From: Ricordea florida
Taxonomy: Eukaryota; Cnidaria; Anthozoa; Corallimorpharia; Ricordeidae
Length of the DNA stretch: 64,000 bases
Reading direction: 5' to 3'
NCBI GenBank assembly: GCA_949710005.1
Contig: OX453287.1
Location: forward strand, 10,030,805-10,094,804
This document shows, in pieces, positions 1 through 10,529 of this stretch. The notes below the pieces were generated by a model. The model was not told the DNA's origin. It did not search any database and saw only the letters and a program-made list of their open reading frames with translations. Each line of letters opens with the position of its first letter. The first letter of the stretch is position 1. Made by a program: the position numbers and the translations under genes.

Positions 1-2
1 AA

Positions 3-143
3 AAACTAAAACTAGAAGTTCGTCAAAAATTTAGGAGAGACACTGAAAAAAACTTAGACATGTCTCAGATAAGAAGAGAAGTTCGAGCAGATCTATTAAA
101 AGAGTTAGTCAGAGAGCCCCAAAGGGGAACCACTCCAGCTTAG
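3..143 (+). CDS. C-terminal end of glycine-rich membrane protein (copy A), partial
   Basis: The reading frame is open from the window edge to a TAG stop at 141-143. Its residues match the C-terminus of the 197-residue protein at 22660-23253 almost exactly, including the segment SQIRREVRADLLKEL. The last eleven residues differ because the frame runs into a GC-rich stretch that forms a hairpin. The 5' part lies outside the window. In copy B the full protein has a glycine-rich hydrophobic centre, so it is probably a virion or membrane component (inference). Confidence 0.75.
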   Translation, partial: KLKLEVRQKFRRDTEKNLDMSQIRREVRADLLKELVREPQRGTTPA

Positions 144-281
144 CTGGGGAGGGCTACGCCCGATCCCGCACATTAAAAATTTCATATGAGAGAACTGATG
201 TAGGATGTAATTGTTTTGCAGGTATTAGAAAAGAGGTTATATAATCTAAAGGTTTTTCATCTTATTCTAAAAAGTAATAAA

Positions 282-1832
282 ATGACACTATGGATTGATT
301 TCAAAAATAGATACCCAAATGCTGATCTAAGTAAATTTACATTTGTGAATGATTCATATGGAGGATATATTAAGTGGAAAGTTAATGGAACAACAATCAT
401 GTCAAATGATGATCTTACTGGAAAAACATGGACTGATGATCTTCCTTCTAATTTGAAAAAACTTTTATGGGAAAATTTAGGCTTATCATTAGTTGAAGTG
501 AGTTCTTTTCCAAAAAGTTTATCCATAACTAATCAATCTTACCCAATACCTGCTATTAATTTTGATGATTTTGCAACTGATGTAACAAAAATGCTAACAT
601 TTCTAGATATATACGTTTCAAATACTAAAAAATTCACAGCAAAAATGCGTAATGTTTTTACCAATCAAGTTGTTACTTTCAAATTTGGAAAGCAGAGTAA
701 AAAATGGTTGAATGCTCCTGATATGAATTATTGGCCACAGCAACTTAATTTTGCAGTATGGTGTGCTACATCTGGGTGTGGAATAAGTCCTTTTGAAAGT
801 TTAAATTACCCAAAAGTAGTGAACAGCTTTCTAAAGTTTCATATATATTTCACAATAAGGAGGATATTACATGAATTAAGTCTTCCCTTACCTAATGAAC
901 AACCATTTGTAATAAATAATAATCCTTATAGTAAAGTAGCATATCAACGTTTGTGTGCAGAATTTAACATATCAAAAAACTCAGATTTCAGATGGAAAGG
1001 TGGTAGAAACGAAGGATTAGGAGATATATTCCTTGATTATGGTGCAGGTTACAATGGTAAAGGTGGTGGATATCAAAATGTACATATTGTAAGAAATTAT
1101 GATGTTGATGCGGATAAATATCCTGGTGAAGGTGGTAAATTTGCTGATGAAGGTGGAAAGAAAGAAATGGGTAATTTAATTTCATTCATACGTAATGATG
1201 ACTTTGCTGATTTTAAATATGCATGGTTTATACCAACAGGCGGTCATGGTCTCACTAAAGCTGGACTCGGTAGATTGAATCAATCCGTTGAAGCTTTTGT
1301 TTACTGTATATTAGGGGCACAAGTTAATACTAGAAATTCTATTTATGGCAATGGTGGGGGAGCTTTTGAAACACAACAAGAATTTTTACATTTATTTGAA
1401 AAAAGTGTTTTAGAAGATGATATTTCTAATTCAATTAAAAGATATCAATTAGCTGTACAGGAATCTAAATTACGACTTGATTTAGCTATTGCTCCTGGTG
1501 TATGGTTGATGCCAAGTAATATGATTATAAACACAGAGAGTATAGTTGGTTATAATAACAAACTTATGAAAGCGACAGATGATATGAAATTTGGAGTTAA
1601 TAATTCATTAAACACAGAATCAAAACCAGTTGGAATAAACCATAACTTAGGATCTTCAAAAGTAAATTTACCACATATACCAGAAACTAAACCAAAAACA
1701 CTAACGAAAACAGACTCAACACAAATAGATCTAATCAAAAATGAAAATAATATTGACTCAACAGAACATGAAAAGAATTTATTAACATTTATACTTATAG
1801 GAGGTTCAATAGCTTGGTATCTATTTCGTTAA
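282..1832 (+). CDS. Conserved Polinton-like element protein, C-terminal membrane anchor (copy A)
   Basis: The protein has 516 residues if translation starts at the ATG at 282. That start is chosen because the homologue in copy B begins with the same MTLW sequence; an open frame continues upstream to 216 without support. The body is soluble and rich in aromatic and glycine residues, with GGRNEGLGDIFLDYGAGYNG near residues 245-265. The last 20 residues form one hydrophobic segment, typical of a tail anchor. I do not recognise a domain. Its place beside the other small virion-type genes suggests a structural protein. A TCTAAAG-type motif lies 20-40 bases upstream, as for other genes of the element. 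It is convergent with the gene at 1889-2398. Confidence 0.75.
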   Translation: MTLWIDFKNRYPNADLSKFTFVNDSYGGYIKWKVNGTTIMSNDDLTGKTWTDDLPSNLKKLLWENLGLSLVEVSSFPKSLSITNQSYPIPAINFDDFATDVTKMLTFLDIYVSNTKKFTAKMRNVFTNQVVTFKFGKQSKKWLNAPDMNYWPQQLNFAVWCATSGCGISPFESLNYPKVVNSFLKFHIYFTIRRILHELSLPLPNEQPFVINNNPYSKVAYQRLCAEFNISKNSDFRWKGGRNEGLGDIFLDYGAGYNGKGGGYQNVHIVRNYDVDADKYPGEGGKFADEGGKKEMGNLISFIRNDDFADFKYAWFIPTGGHGLTKAGLGRLNQSVEAFVYCILGAQVNTRNSIYGNGGGAFETQQEFLHLFEKSVLEDDISNSIKRYQLAVQESKLRLDLAIAPGVWLMPSNMIINTESIVGYNNKLMKATDDMKFGVNNSLNTESKPVGINHNLGSSKVNLPHIPETKPKTLTKTDSTQIDLIKNENNIDSTEHEKNLLTFILIGGSIAWYLFR

Positions 1833-1888
1833 ATTTTATATATTTTGTTATGTAACACTTATTTGTGTTATACAACATAATCTTCTTA

Positions 1889-2398
1889 TCACAACTCTCC
1901 CCATCGTTCTTTCAAATCCCTTGACTCTTCAAAATCAAGACACCAATCCATATATCTATCTGGATGCCATGCTATAGACATTATTTCTTCATGTAGGTCT
2001 TTGTAGAATTTCTTTTTATGATTTATTTTATCAACATTCATTTCTTTAATAACACGAATTGAATCAAGAACAAAATTATTATAAGGAATATATTCAGCAT
2101 CATAATATTCCTTATCATATGGTCCTTTATCAATATTAAATAAAAATTGTTCGTAACAATCACTTCCTATATATTCAAAATCAAAATTTTTATCATAATA
2201 AGGCAAAACAATATAACTCTTTTCACCATCATTATTAAGATAAAAAAATACAAAATTAATCGATTCAATAAATCCAATATTTTTTAAGATATTGTATATT
2301 AAATCTGACTTTATTGACTTTATAAAATCTTCAATAACTAGTTTTTCTAAATTTAAATATTGCAAACTATTATATTTTTTTACTGATAACTTTTCCAT
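1889..2398 (-). CDS. WHPxR-family protein of Polinton-like element, 169 aa
   Basis: This acidic, AT-rich reading frame ends with the pattern WHPDRYMDWCLDFEE followed by a tryptophan-glycine-glutamate tail. The same ending occurs in its neighbour at 2487-2957 and in the broken gene at 20257-20922, so the three form one family duplicated within these elements. The N-terminal two thirds vary. Similar WHPxR endings occur in uncharacterised giant-virus proteins, as I recall. The function is unknown. It lies in tandem with the next gene on the same strand with an 88-base AT-rich gap. Confidence 0.65.
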   Translation of the reverse strand: MEKLSVKKYNSLQYLNLEKLVIEDFIKSIKSDLIYNILKNIGFIESINFVFFYLNNDGEKSYIVLPYYDKNFDFEYIGSDCYEQFLFNIDKGPYDKEYYDAEYIPYNNFVLDSIRVIKEMNVDKINHKKKFYKDLHEEIMSIAWHPDRYMDWCLDFEESRDLKERWGEL

Positions 2399-2486
2399 CT
2401 TTTTTAATATTATATTTTATATCTTTAAATTAATATTAAAAATTCAAATTTTATTTTAAACAACATTTTTTACATTTTCTATTTTG

Positions 2487-2957
2487 TTAATCTTCTCCCC
2501 ATAACTCTTTCAAAAACTTTAATTCCTCAATATCAACACACCAATCTAAATACCTATCTGGATGCCATGTTACTTCCATTAATTCTTCTTTCAATTCTTT
2601 GTAAAATTTTTCTTTATGCAATATTTTATAAATATCTTTGTATAATGTAATATTTAACGAATCAATAATAAAACTTCTAAAATCTTTATCACATTCACCG
2701 TACAACGATTCATAACACTCTTCACTAAGAAAGCCTATTATATCATTCAAATCAATTTTTTTTAAATCTTCAGAAAAACAAAAATAAGATTTATAATCAT
2801 TATCTGTATAACAAATTTCAAAATCAATAAATTCATCGTTATAACTACGATTTTTTGAGATATTAAATAATAGATTATTATTAATTGACTCTATAAAATC
2901 ACAACCACCAAGTCTTTTTTCATGAATATATTCAAGCTCAATTTCAATATTATCCAT
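2487..2957 (-). CDS. WHPxR-family protein of Polinton-like element, 156 aa
   Basis: This 156-residue paralogue of the preceding gene shares the C-terminal block WHPDRYLDWCVDIEEL and a conserved region around FIESI near the N-terminus. It is closest to the interrupted 20257-20922 gene of copy B, which shares the DWCVDIEELKFL ending. No catalytic motif is evident. It sits between its paralogue and the SAP/zinc-repeat gene near the element terminus, the same slot as in copy B. Copy A therefore has two of these genes where copy B has one. Confidence 0.65.
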   Translation of the reverse strand: MDNIEIELEYIHEKRLGGCDFIESINNNLLFNISKNRSYNDEFIDFEICYTDNDYKSYFCFSEDLKKIDLNDIIGFLSEECYESLYGECDKDFRSFIIDSLNITLYKDIYKILHKEKFYKELKEELMEVTWHPDRYLDWCVDIEELKFLKELWGED

Positions 2958-3018
2958 TTTTTAATACTATTTTTTATATTTAAATTAACATTAAAAATTC
3001 AAATTTTATTTTTTATGT

Positions 3019-3415
3019 TTAACAACATTCTTTACATTGTCTCTTTTGTCTATTATGTTTACATATTCCTTTACCTTTACACTCTATACAGATATACCTT
3101 TGTAATTTATGTTTGCATATTTGAGAACCTTTACATTCTTTACAGTATGATTTAATTTTATTATGTTCACATATTTGAGATCCTCCACACTCTTTACAAA
3201 AATATCTACACTTTCCATGAATACAAATATAATTATTATTATTATTTTTTTTTATTAATAGTATCTTTTGGTATTAATTTAATAATCTCCTCATATGGAA
3301 AATTTTTTAACTCTTTAATAAAATCTTCTTTACGCATTCTAGATCGACCTTTAATTTTCAACTCTTTTGAAATTTTTTTTAATTCCACAAATTTTAATCT
3401 TTGTAACTTTTCCAT
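3019..3415 (-). pseudogene. SAP-like plus Cys/His repeat protein (copy A), frameshifted
   Basis: Read on the minus strand from an ATG at 3415, the first 55 residues form a SAP-like helix pair (ELKIKGRSRMRKEDFI). An A-rich run near 3235-3255 then gives a stop, and the remaining part continues in another frame to a TAA at 3019-3021. The second part contains repeats of the type CxH-x6-CKECxGS, as in the intact homologue at 19771-20217. The lesion is in a homopolymer, so an assembly error is possible. SAP domains bind DNA and the Cys/His repeats probably bind zinc (family knowledge). Confidence 0.65.
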
Positions 3416-3485
3416 TTATACTTTCTTAAAGTAATTCTTTAAATTAACATTAAAAAATTCAAAAATTTATTTTCTTTCTTAGTAA

Positions 3486-3955
3486 AAATCTCTGTTTAAT
3501 TTTCTGATAAATTCTTAAACAATTTTTGCGGATTTTGTGGATTTTGCGGATACTTTTGTAAACGTGGGAAAAAAAAATCTCTGTTTAATTTTCTGATAAA
3601 TTCTTGAACATTTTTTTTGTCTTCGTATCATTACGGATACTTTTTTAAAACGGGAAAAATCTCTGTTTAATTTTCTGATAAATCCTTGAATAATTTTTGC
3701 GGATTTTGTGGATTTTGCGGATACTTTTGTAAACGGGAAAAAAAATCTCTGTTTAATTTTCTGATAAATTCTTGAACATTTTTTTTTGTCTTCGTATCAT
3801 TACGGATACTTTTTTTAAACGGGAAAAAATCTCTGTTTAATTTTCTGATAAATTCTTAAACAATTTTTGCGGATTTTGTGGATTTTGCGGATACTTTTGT
3901 AAACGGGAAAAAAATCTCTGTTTAATTTTCTGACAAATTCTTGAACATTTTTTTC
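3486..3955. repeat. Alternating tandem repeat at terminus of copy A
   Basis: Six repeats each begin with AATCTCTGTTTAATTTTCTG, at about 3486, 3577, 3658, 3743, 3827 and 3912. Two unit types alternate. One has a double GGATTTTG / GCGGAT core; the other has CTTCGTATCATTACGG. Unit length is 81-91 bases, giving a higher-order period near 170. Tandem subrepeats inside inverted termini are common in Polintons, so this may be part of the terminal inverted repeat of copy A. Confidence 0.85.
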
Positions 3956-3986
3956 TGTCCCCGAAACCGTGATTTACATATCTCTC

Positions 3987-4108
3987 TATAGCATCAGTGA
4001 AAGGTTAATTGGCGTTTCGCTGAACTCAGCAAAAGCTTACGGTCAACGATCATTGGATAACTCCGATCGGGTGATCTTGCATAAAGGTCAACCAAGGTCG
4101 ACAAAAAC
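3987..4108 (+). repeat. Left terminal inverted repeat of element C
   Basis: This segment pairs with 16239-16360 in inverted orientation. Differences are GGCG/GACT near 4013-4016 and AAAAGC/AAACGC near 4031-4036. It includes the stretch TAACTCCGATCGGGTGATCT, identical on both sides. Confidence 0.8.
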
Positions 4109-4242
4109 AGGAATCTAAGTTTTCTTTGAGCTCCGCTTGTATGCAATAAAAGGAGCTAACGACCTCTGGTAGGTCATTCTCTTCGGAGCGGACAGTGTCT
4201 TACAACGAAGCCAGAACAAACAGTATCAGGAGCCACTACAAT

Positions 4243-5104
4243 ATGGAATTTCAGGTCAGTCATTTCATTTCATTGCAATTTTTGTTTGAGAGAGTCTGAA
4301 ATAAAAGAAGAACTAACGGAAAGACTAACTGTTGTTTTTTTTCTAGTACTGCATGTCTGACGAGGAACTCGTTCAAGCCATGGAACAGTGGGAGACAACG
4401 AACAACTGCGATCTGAGTCATTTGCTGGAAGATCAGGTAAATTTAAGTTTTCTTCTTGTTGATTTCGTTTACATTTGTGCAAAGAGTTGTTACACCGATG
4501 GTTTTTTAACCATATTCTATTTACTATGTACTTAATTAAGATCTTTAAAACTTGTATAGCACGATGTGAAACGCCTAACAATACGCAGTTAATTTTGCTA
4601 TCCTTTCTTGCCTTGCGCAAGAACACTGAAGCAAATACCTTGTATGCCGTTTGATTCCAAATGTTAAGACATTAAAATCGTGATGTCCACTAAGCCTATA
4701 AACTCTTTTCCGCAGTGTACGTTACCGCTAGTATACTTATCGATATTTATTATGCCTTAAACTAATTCTAAAAGTAACAGCTATTTCTTTCTGCAATTCA
4801 CATATCTATATTTATGCTGCCTATAAGCTTTCTCTGGAAGTAACGTTACCGCTGTTTGTTTCTGCAAGTACGCATATCTGTATTGCTTCCGTTAAGCCTT
4901 TTATGTTATGGTACTGCTGTTTGTTTCTGCAAATATGCATACATAAATTCATTGTCTTAACCTAATTCTGTAAGTAGCGGTATTCCTAGGTAGTAAATAT
5001 AGTCATGATGTCTTTCTTAGATTGGCGATGACGACTGTTTCTTCGCGGAAGAACAGACAGGAGCAGGACAGCGTCTGTGGCAAGCTGAACAGTTCTACAA
5101 TCTT
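4243..5104 (+). pseudogene. 5' exons of element C DNA polymerase gene
   Basis: Three short exons are proposed. ATGGAATTTCAG (4243-4254) is followed by GTCAGT. The second runs from TACTGCATG at 4347 to 4437, ending at CAG/GTAAAT, and encodes MSDEELVQAMEQWE. The third starts at 5021 after TTTCTTAG and runs to 5104, where element D interrupts it. The acidic start resembles the N-termini of a large family of cnidarian PolB-type proteins as I remember them. The first micro-exon is the least certain. The polymerase frame resumes after element D at 10552, one base out of frame. Confidence 0.5.
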
Positions 5105-5126
5105 CATGGCCAGAAATCCGTGACAG
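5105..5126 (+). repeat. Left terminal inverted repeat of element D
   Basis: The 22 bases match 10530-10551 perfectly in inverted orientation. CATG at the outer edge is likely the target duplication. I see no RSS-type CACAGTG heptamer at the end. Confidence 0.8.
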
Positions 5127-5796
5127 CATGGCCGCCACGCACGCGCATCGATAACGAACGGGGTCTTAGGTTACAAACGCGTCGCAAAAACCATTACAAG
5201 GAAAACAGTGCAATTTCAACTAACCTTCTTTTAATAATTGCTCCTACGATACAACCGCCGAAGGTGACAGTTTCTTCCAGATCGCAAAATAAAGTGGACT
5301 ATTTGTACAACCTTTCGCTGCATGCTGTACGTCCTTTTACGTGTGTTTAAGTAGTTCCCGAAGCGATTTCTGTTGGACGCATAAATCCTTGCACTCCGCC
5401 ATACATTTTCTTAATAACAGTCCAAAGTGAGCATAAAATTCCCAAAATTAGGCCACTTGGCAGGTTTGCATGAATGTTCTTCCAGATCGTACTGTTTTGT
5501 TTACATGTTAAACTTCATTTACCATCCAAAATTAGGTACCATTAAAGCCCCTAAATCGGTTCCGAACTTGGTCGAAAAACAGTCCAAATACTACTGAAGA
5601 ATCCTCAAAGCGACGCCATTTTTAAAGTCCGAGAAAGGTACAGAAAAATACCATGTTTTTAGCCCGTCGTAAACCGTTGTCTCTACCCAATTCTATTCTC
5701 CATCTTGAATCCCAAACTGCTTCACTCTAACTTGGTAACCTTGCCTTCATAAATTATGCAACTGAAACATAACATCGCCGAAAATTTACAAGTAAA
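5127..5796. other. 5' region of element D, no gene
   Basis: These 670 bases lie between the left terminal repeat and the transposase start. An open frame at 5120-5350 has no recognisable content. The stretch presumably holds the transposase promoter; no clear TATA box or splice pair was identified. Confidence 0.4.
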
Positions 5797-8469
5797 ATGA
5801 GCGTCGAATTTAGTCAATGTTGCTCGCGTTTCAAGGATGCAATCAGATTCACTCAACCGGAATTAAGATATGAAGCGAGGGAAAGAGTGAAAAGAGTGCT
5901 TTTTACTTTAGAAATTCCCTATCCCCTTTTGAGAGAATGGCATAAAGTTGTTCAAGAACAAAACGTGCTTTCGACTAGCACTTCCGGTGAAGATTCCTCA
6001 ATCGGAAGTGAAGAGAGAGAGGCAAATTCTCCTTCTACAAGCGCAGCTGAAAACCCACTCGGGGTGAAAAGGTTCACCTACATAGATTTGGTGGAAAAGT
6101 GCACATTCGGGCAATGCTTTGCCTTTAGCGACGATGAAAATGTACGAAGTGAAATTGATGCAGCTTTGTTAAATATTGCCTATAAAATTTCATTAGATTA
6201 CAAAAAAACTAAAGGCAGGGCAAGAAAAGAGCTTGATAATCGAGTCCGAAAGTTTCATGTTATGGAGGGTCAAGCAAAATCTGTTCAGGAACTCTACCAA
6301 GAAATTAGAAACATAGAAAATGAACTACAGGAATGGAAATCAAACTATAAGAATTTAGAAGTAGAGAAGGAAAGAATCTATGAGGAAATGGTGCTGGCAG
6401 TGAAACAAAGGGAAAATAAAACACAAGTTTTGCAGAAAACAAACAAAGAACTTGAAGATTACATTGGATCATTGGAAAAATCAGTAGGAATTAGTTCATA
6501 TCAGGGAAAACCTCTTTCAACTGTGAAAAATAAGTTCAGGACCTTGAAAACTTTTCTTTCACGAGCTGAAGCTGCTCTTTGGTTCTGCTCTTCCTTTGGT
6601 GTTGAACTACTAAGTTTAACTGTAAAAGAATCAGACTCTAATGTGGTTCACCATATCACAAGTCAAGCAAACTGCCAGTATTCAGCCAGTCAAGAGGAAG
6701 GGGAAAGAAAGTACAGCTCCTTGCCTGAAGAAGAAAAAGAGTGTGTGGAAAAAATCCTCTTCCTGTTGGACAAATTTTGTGTGGGAGATGCATTCTATCA
6801 TGAAATTTCTATGATTACAGATGGTCTTCCACGCTCCTATTTGGTCAAGCAATGCCGTGATGAGCTAAACAAAATGTGCCAAATTGATCCATTACATGCC
6901 AAGTTTGAAGGGGCCAAAGTAAGTTCACTTGAAACTGTGTTCAAAGAGCATATCTCTGCTTTTCTCAAGCAAAACAGTGACTTTGACCCTATCACTGATA
7001 AAATCAAAATCAATGGTGACGGTGCAAGAATGACCCGAAATTCAAATTTTATTTTACTTTCATTTTCTATTTTGCAAACAGAGGAGTCAGTTATGTCAGC
7101 TAAAGGAAATAGAACTCTTGGTATAGTCAATGGATCTGAGAGTTATCACACAATAAAGGAGTCATTTCAGAGTTTATTCAGGGAAGTAAATGACTTAATT
7201 GCCACAGGCAAAATTACTGTGGATGGCCAGGAGGTTAAAACTGAATTCTATCTTGGTGGTGATTACAAATTTATCTTGCTCATGCTTGGACTCAAGGGGG
7301 CAACATCCAACTATGCTTGTGCCTGGTGTAAAATACACAAGACTGATCGCTGGAAAATCAATAATGACTACAACAGTTACAACACTCCACCCTTGGGAAG
7401 GACACTGGAAGAGATTTGGGAAATGTCACAAAAATCCAAAGAAAACTACTGTTGTGACTGGTGTGTTGTGTACTGTTGTGTTGTGTATCCCACTTGATCA
7501 TCCCACTTGATCCCACTTGAGCTTCACTTAATGCTGCGTGTCACAGATATCTTGCTTGAAAATATAGTACATGAGTGCCTAGACTGGGATAAAGATGATG
7601 ACTTGGACAGTAAAAAGGGGGCAGTAACAGGGTTACATCTAAAAAGCCTGATTGGGGCAATCAGATCTTGTGGTGTTTCGTTTGACGTGTGGGAACAACG
7701 AAATGCTGATGGAAAAGCTAGTGGCAAACATGACTGGACAAGCCTCTTGGGAAAAGACAAGAAGATCCTTTTGGCTGACCTCCCCAGCAAGTTACACAGC
7801 ATTCTCCGCCCAGAAACTGCATCAACTGTGGTTGAAGTCTGGACAGAGTTTGCTGAAATTTACAAAGTTGTCAATGGCTGGAACCCTAAGAAACAACCCA
7901 CAGAATTTTTCATGAAGGCAAAAGAGTGGATTTCTCTTTTTGTAAGTCTAAATGGCAAAAGAGAAGGGTATGAGAAAGCCAGAGTTACCCCATACATGCA
8001 CATCATGGTTGCACACATTCCCAAGTTCTTTGAGCTCCACAAGTCAGTCAAAATATTTACAGGGCAAGGGGTTGAAAAGAACAATGATGTAGCTCGTGCA
8101 ATAATTCTGCGGAAGTCCAACAAGTGGGATTCAGCTGGGGATGTTCTGCGACAAGAGCAACGTCAGTGGGAGCTTAAAGAACATGAAAGGGAAGTACGCA
8201 GTTATACAAAGCGCAAGGAAAGCTACTGGGATGTTGAAATTAAAGGAAACCGAAAGAAAGCAAGGGAACACTTCAGTCAAGATCCACGCCAGCAATCAAG
8301 TGAAGCTCAAAATGAACACCCCCCTTCTATGTCCACCAGCACTGACAATGACTTTTCTCATATGACAGTGAAGCAATTGAAAGAGGAATTAAAAAAGAGA
8401 AATGCCAAAGGATTTAGCAACAAAAACAAAATTGAACTTATCAAACAACTGCAGGAAATTTGTAAATAA
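5797..8469 (+). pseudogene. RAG1/Transib-like DDE transposase with C-terminal SAP domain, one internal stop
   Basis: A single frame encodes about 890 residues, broken only by a TGA at 7495-7497. There the motif ATCCCACTTG is repeated three times, a local duplication. Residues 165-240 form a coiled coil. Catalytic residues are D408 (GDGAR), D489 (LGGDYKF) and E in the codon at 8074 (GQGVEKNN). C508 and C511 (CAWC) and the two histidines of HIMVAH (codons 7999 and 8014) form a C2C/H4H zinc signature. Spacings D to C (19), C to C (3), H to H (5) and H to E (20) equal those of mouse RAG1 D708, C727, C730, H937, H942 and E962. Residues near 845-885 form a SAP DNA-binding domain. The gene converges on the chromodomain gene. 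It could alternatively belong to the related CMC group. Confidence 0.8.
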
Positions 8470-9250
8470 GAAAATATTTAATCCCAAAAAAGGAAACAAT
8501 TTGAAAACTAGACTATACATAATTAAAAGTTATCATCCATTACTCTAAGCCTTTCACTCCCAAAAGTAACCAAAATCAACCCTTAACAACAGTTAAAAAA
8601 TCAAAGGCACCTTTGAGCTACCTCATGGTCTGTGGTAATTATTTCATGAAGTGCTGTCCTTTCCCCAGACAATAAAGCGTTCATTCCGAATTTGTTTTGT
8701 GCACTCTTGCTACGACTGATCAATTACTCGTCGTCCAAATTGGAGACATCGTCACGTTTAAGACTTTAAAACCCATTTCTTTCCCCTCGAGCATTCTTGA
8801 ACACATTTCCTGTTAGTGTATTTTGATCAAAGATGGAGTGAAAGCAACGAAAACCCGCCTTGACAATCTTTACGTCGGGCTCGACACAACTGACGCCATT
8901 TTGTAAACATGTTTTGCCGCTTTGTCTCACCCCCTCCCCCCACATATGTGAACATAAAACAATAGCATGACTTTGTGGACAAAACCAAACCTAGTAGGGG
9001 AGACAGGGGAGAACCTGTTTAATTCACATTTAATGCAGATTTAATTCAAAATTAATTGTCTAACGGGAATGGAGTGACAAATCCATCCATCACTATACCT
9101 CATGGTATGAAGTACATAACATGAGGTAAAAGTTGATTGTGAAATAGCACTAAAGCAAATAAGTTATTGCTGCTGAAAAACTTCTTTCTATGTACAAAAA
9201 ATAAAGGTTTGTCAGTGGGAGTAAAAAGATTAAATTCAAAATACATTAAT
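8470..9250. other. Convergent 3' region between transposase and chromodomain gene
   Basis: No coding sequence is supported here. It should hold the 3' untranslated regions of both genes of element D. An AATAAA lies near 8670 on the plus strand. GC-poor stretches near 9040-9060 carry repeated TTAATTCA-type words. Confidence 0.5.
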
Positions 9251-10438
9251 CTAAGGCCTGAGGGTAAAAGGCTGCCGACCAAAGTCCAGGGAAAGCTTCT
9301 CAATTAGCATTCGCTGATCTTCTTGAAGCTCTCCTTGGACTATGGTAAATGTTTTGGGAGACTTAGCTAAAAATAAATGAACCTTGAAAGGGTACTTAAC
9401 CCTCACCCCATCCCCATTACTGTCACAAGCTACATCCCAGTTTTCCACAAGCTGACACCTTTCAAAGTCGCTTTTTTCAAGCAGGATGTAGCCCTTCTGT
9501 CTAGCCTCCCTCCCCTTCCCATAGAAAAGCATTCTGAAGCAATCATGCTCAAAATCAATAACCACATTGCTTCGGGATTTGCTTTTAAGTTTTGCGAGTA
9601 CTGATACCCGCAAGGTGTCAACTGCTTTGATCACCCTTTCCCTCGGAACTGGGGGCTTGTCATAATTTCTGCAATTGAAGGAAAGTATAAAATATAATTA
9701 GTAACAAAATTTTGCACTCTGGACAGGAAATGTTTTAAGCTAAACTACAATCCACAAAATATCATTTAGTACATTGTTACACAATTTAAATCAAAACATT
9801 AAAGCAAATGTAGAATGTTACAAGATAAAGAAGAGAAAAACTCTAATAATATACATGTATAATACAAGTACTTTTCAAAGAAATTGAAGATAAACACATT
9901 CGACTGAATTCAAGAAAATACCAAGGAAGCTTCAATCCATCACTCTAGTAATAACAACTTTAACATATCCTTCAGTAAAAGGTTGAAGTAACTACAAAAT
10001 ACGTTTTTCAATCATCTGACAATGAAAAGTTCTGCTAGCTGCAATTAAACTATACATCACCACTTAAGAGGTAAAAGTAAGCTCACCTGATAAGATCAAC
10101 AGTGAGGTATTCCTCGTCCTCCCAGCTATTATAAAATGCACTGTACCCAGACCACTTTATCAAATACTGAGTCTGAAAATTGCAAAGGATATGCTTCAGT
10201 TCAAAGAGCTAAATCAAGGGAGAAACAAGTGACAACCAAAGAAATTTAAACCTGAAACACTCACCGTGCCGCCTGCGGTCCTCTTTGATACGACCCGTTC
10301 GACGGGAAAAAAATTAGATTTTTTTGTTCGCCTTTTGTTGTTTTTTCCTCCCCAAACAAGATCTGAAGATGAAGCATTGTGCATCTGCACATACAAACCA
10401 CGAGTTCTTTTACTCGACGCTCGCACACCGTCCGCCAT
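9251..10438 (-). CDS. Chromodomain protein of element D, three exons
   Basis: On the minus strand, exon 1 runs 10438-10265, exon 2 10172-10087 and exon 3 9668-9251. The junctions are ACG/GTGAGT, TTTTCAG/ACT, CAG/GTGAGC and TTGCAG/AAA, with matching phases. The product is 225 residues with no stop. Residues 1-45 are basic. Residues 46-82 form a chromodomain: VERVVSKR, then QYLIKWSGYS, then NSWEDEEYL, with the aromatic positions (Y, W, W) retained. The C-terminal 120 residues (including GYILLEKSDFERCQLVENWD) are not recognised. Chromodomains read methylated histone lysines (family knowledge). Position inside the terminal repeats and tail-to-tail with the transposase suggests a targeting partner, as RAG2 is for RAG1 (inference). 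The intron at 9669-10086 is ordinary. Confidence 0.75.
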
Positions 10439-10529
10439 TTTACTAAGAGAAAGTTGGGAAATCTGATGCCTTTGCGCATGATCACTACGATGTTTCTGGT
10501 CTTTGCGAATCCTCGATGCATGCTGCTGA

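Larger units (their letters stand above)
1..3955 (-). mobile_element. Polinton-like element copy A, partial
   Basis: This AT-rich block holds the same gene set, in mirrored order, as the left end of the complete Polinton-like element at 19564-34696. It has the tail of the glycine-rich membrane protein, the large C-terminally anchored protein, two relatives of the WHPxR family, and a SAP/zinc-repeat gene at the outer edge. The window begins inside the element, so capsid and polymerase genes lie outside. The outer edge passes into an alternating tandem repeat that stops near 3955. Proteins are clearly homologous to copy B but diverged, so this is a related family and not a recent duplicate. Its end and the start of the next element at 3987 nearly touch. 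Confidence 0.8.

Noticed and set aside
988..1185. Histidine-rich minus-strand open frame
   Set aside because: It is antisense to the conserved 516-aa gene and recurs at 21656-21853 only because that gene is conserved.
3486..3955. CRISPR-like array
   Set aside because: The alternating units are full tandem repeats with no unique spacers, in eukaryotic mobile DNA.
1..3955. Copy A as a recent duplicate of copy B
   Set aside because: Proteins are homologous but diverged, gene counts differ, and the terminal sequences are different.
5105..5126. RSS-like heptamer/nonamer in the ends of element D
   Set aside because: No CACAGTG-type heptamer is visible at the termini; the similarity to RAG is in the protein only.
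5797..8469. The transposase as the integrase of the PolB element C
   Set aside because: Its own 22-bp inverted ends lie inside the polymerase exon, so it belongs to a nested element, not to C.
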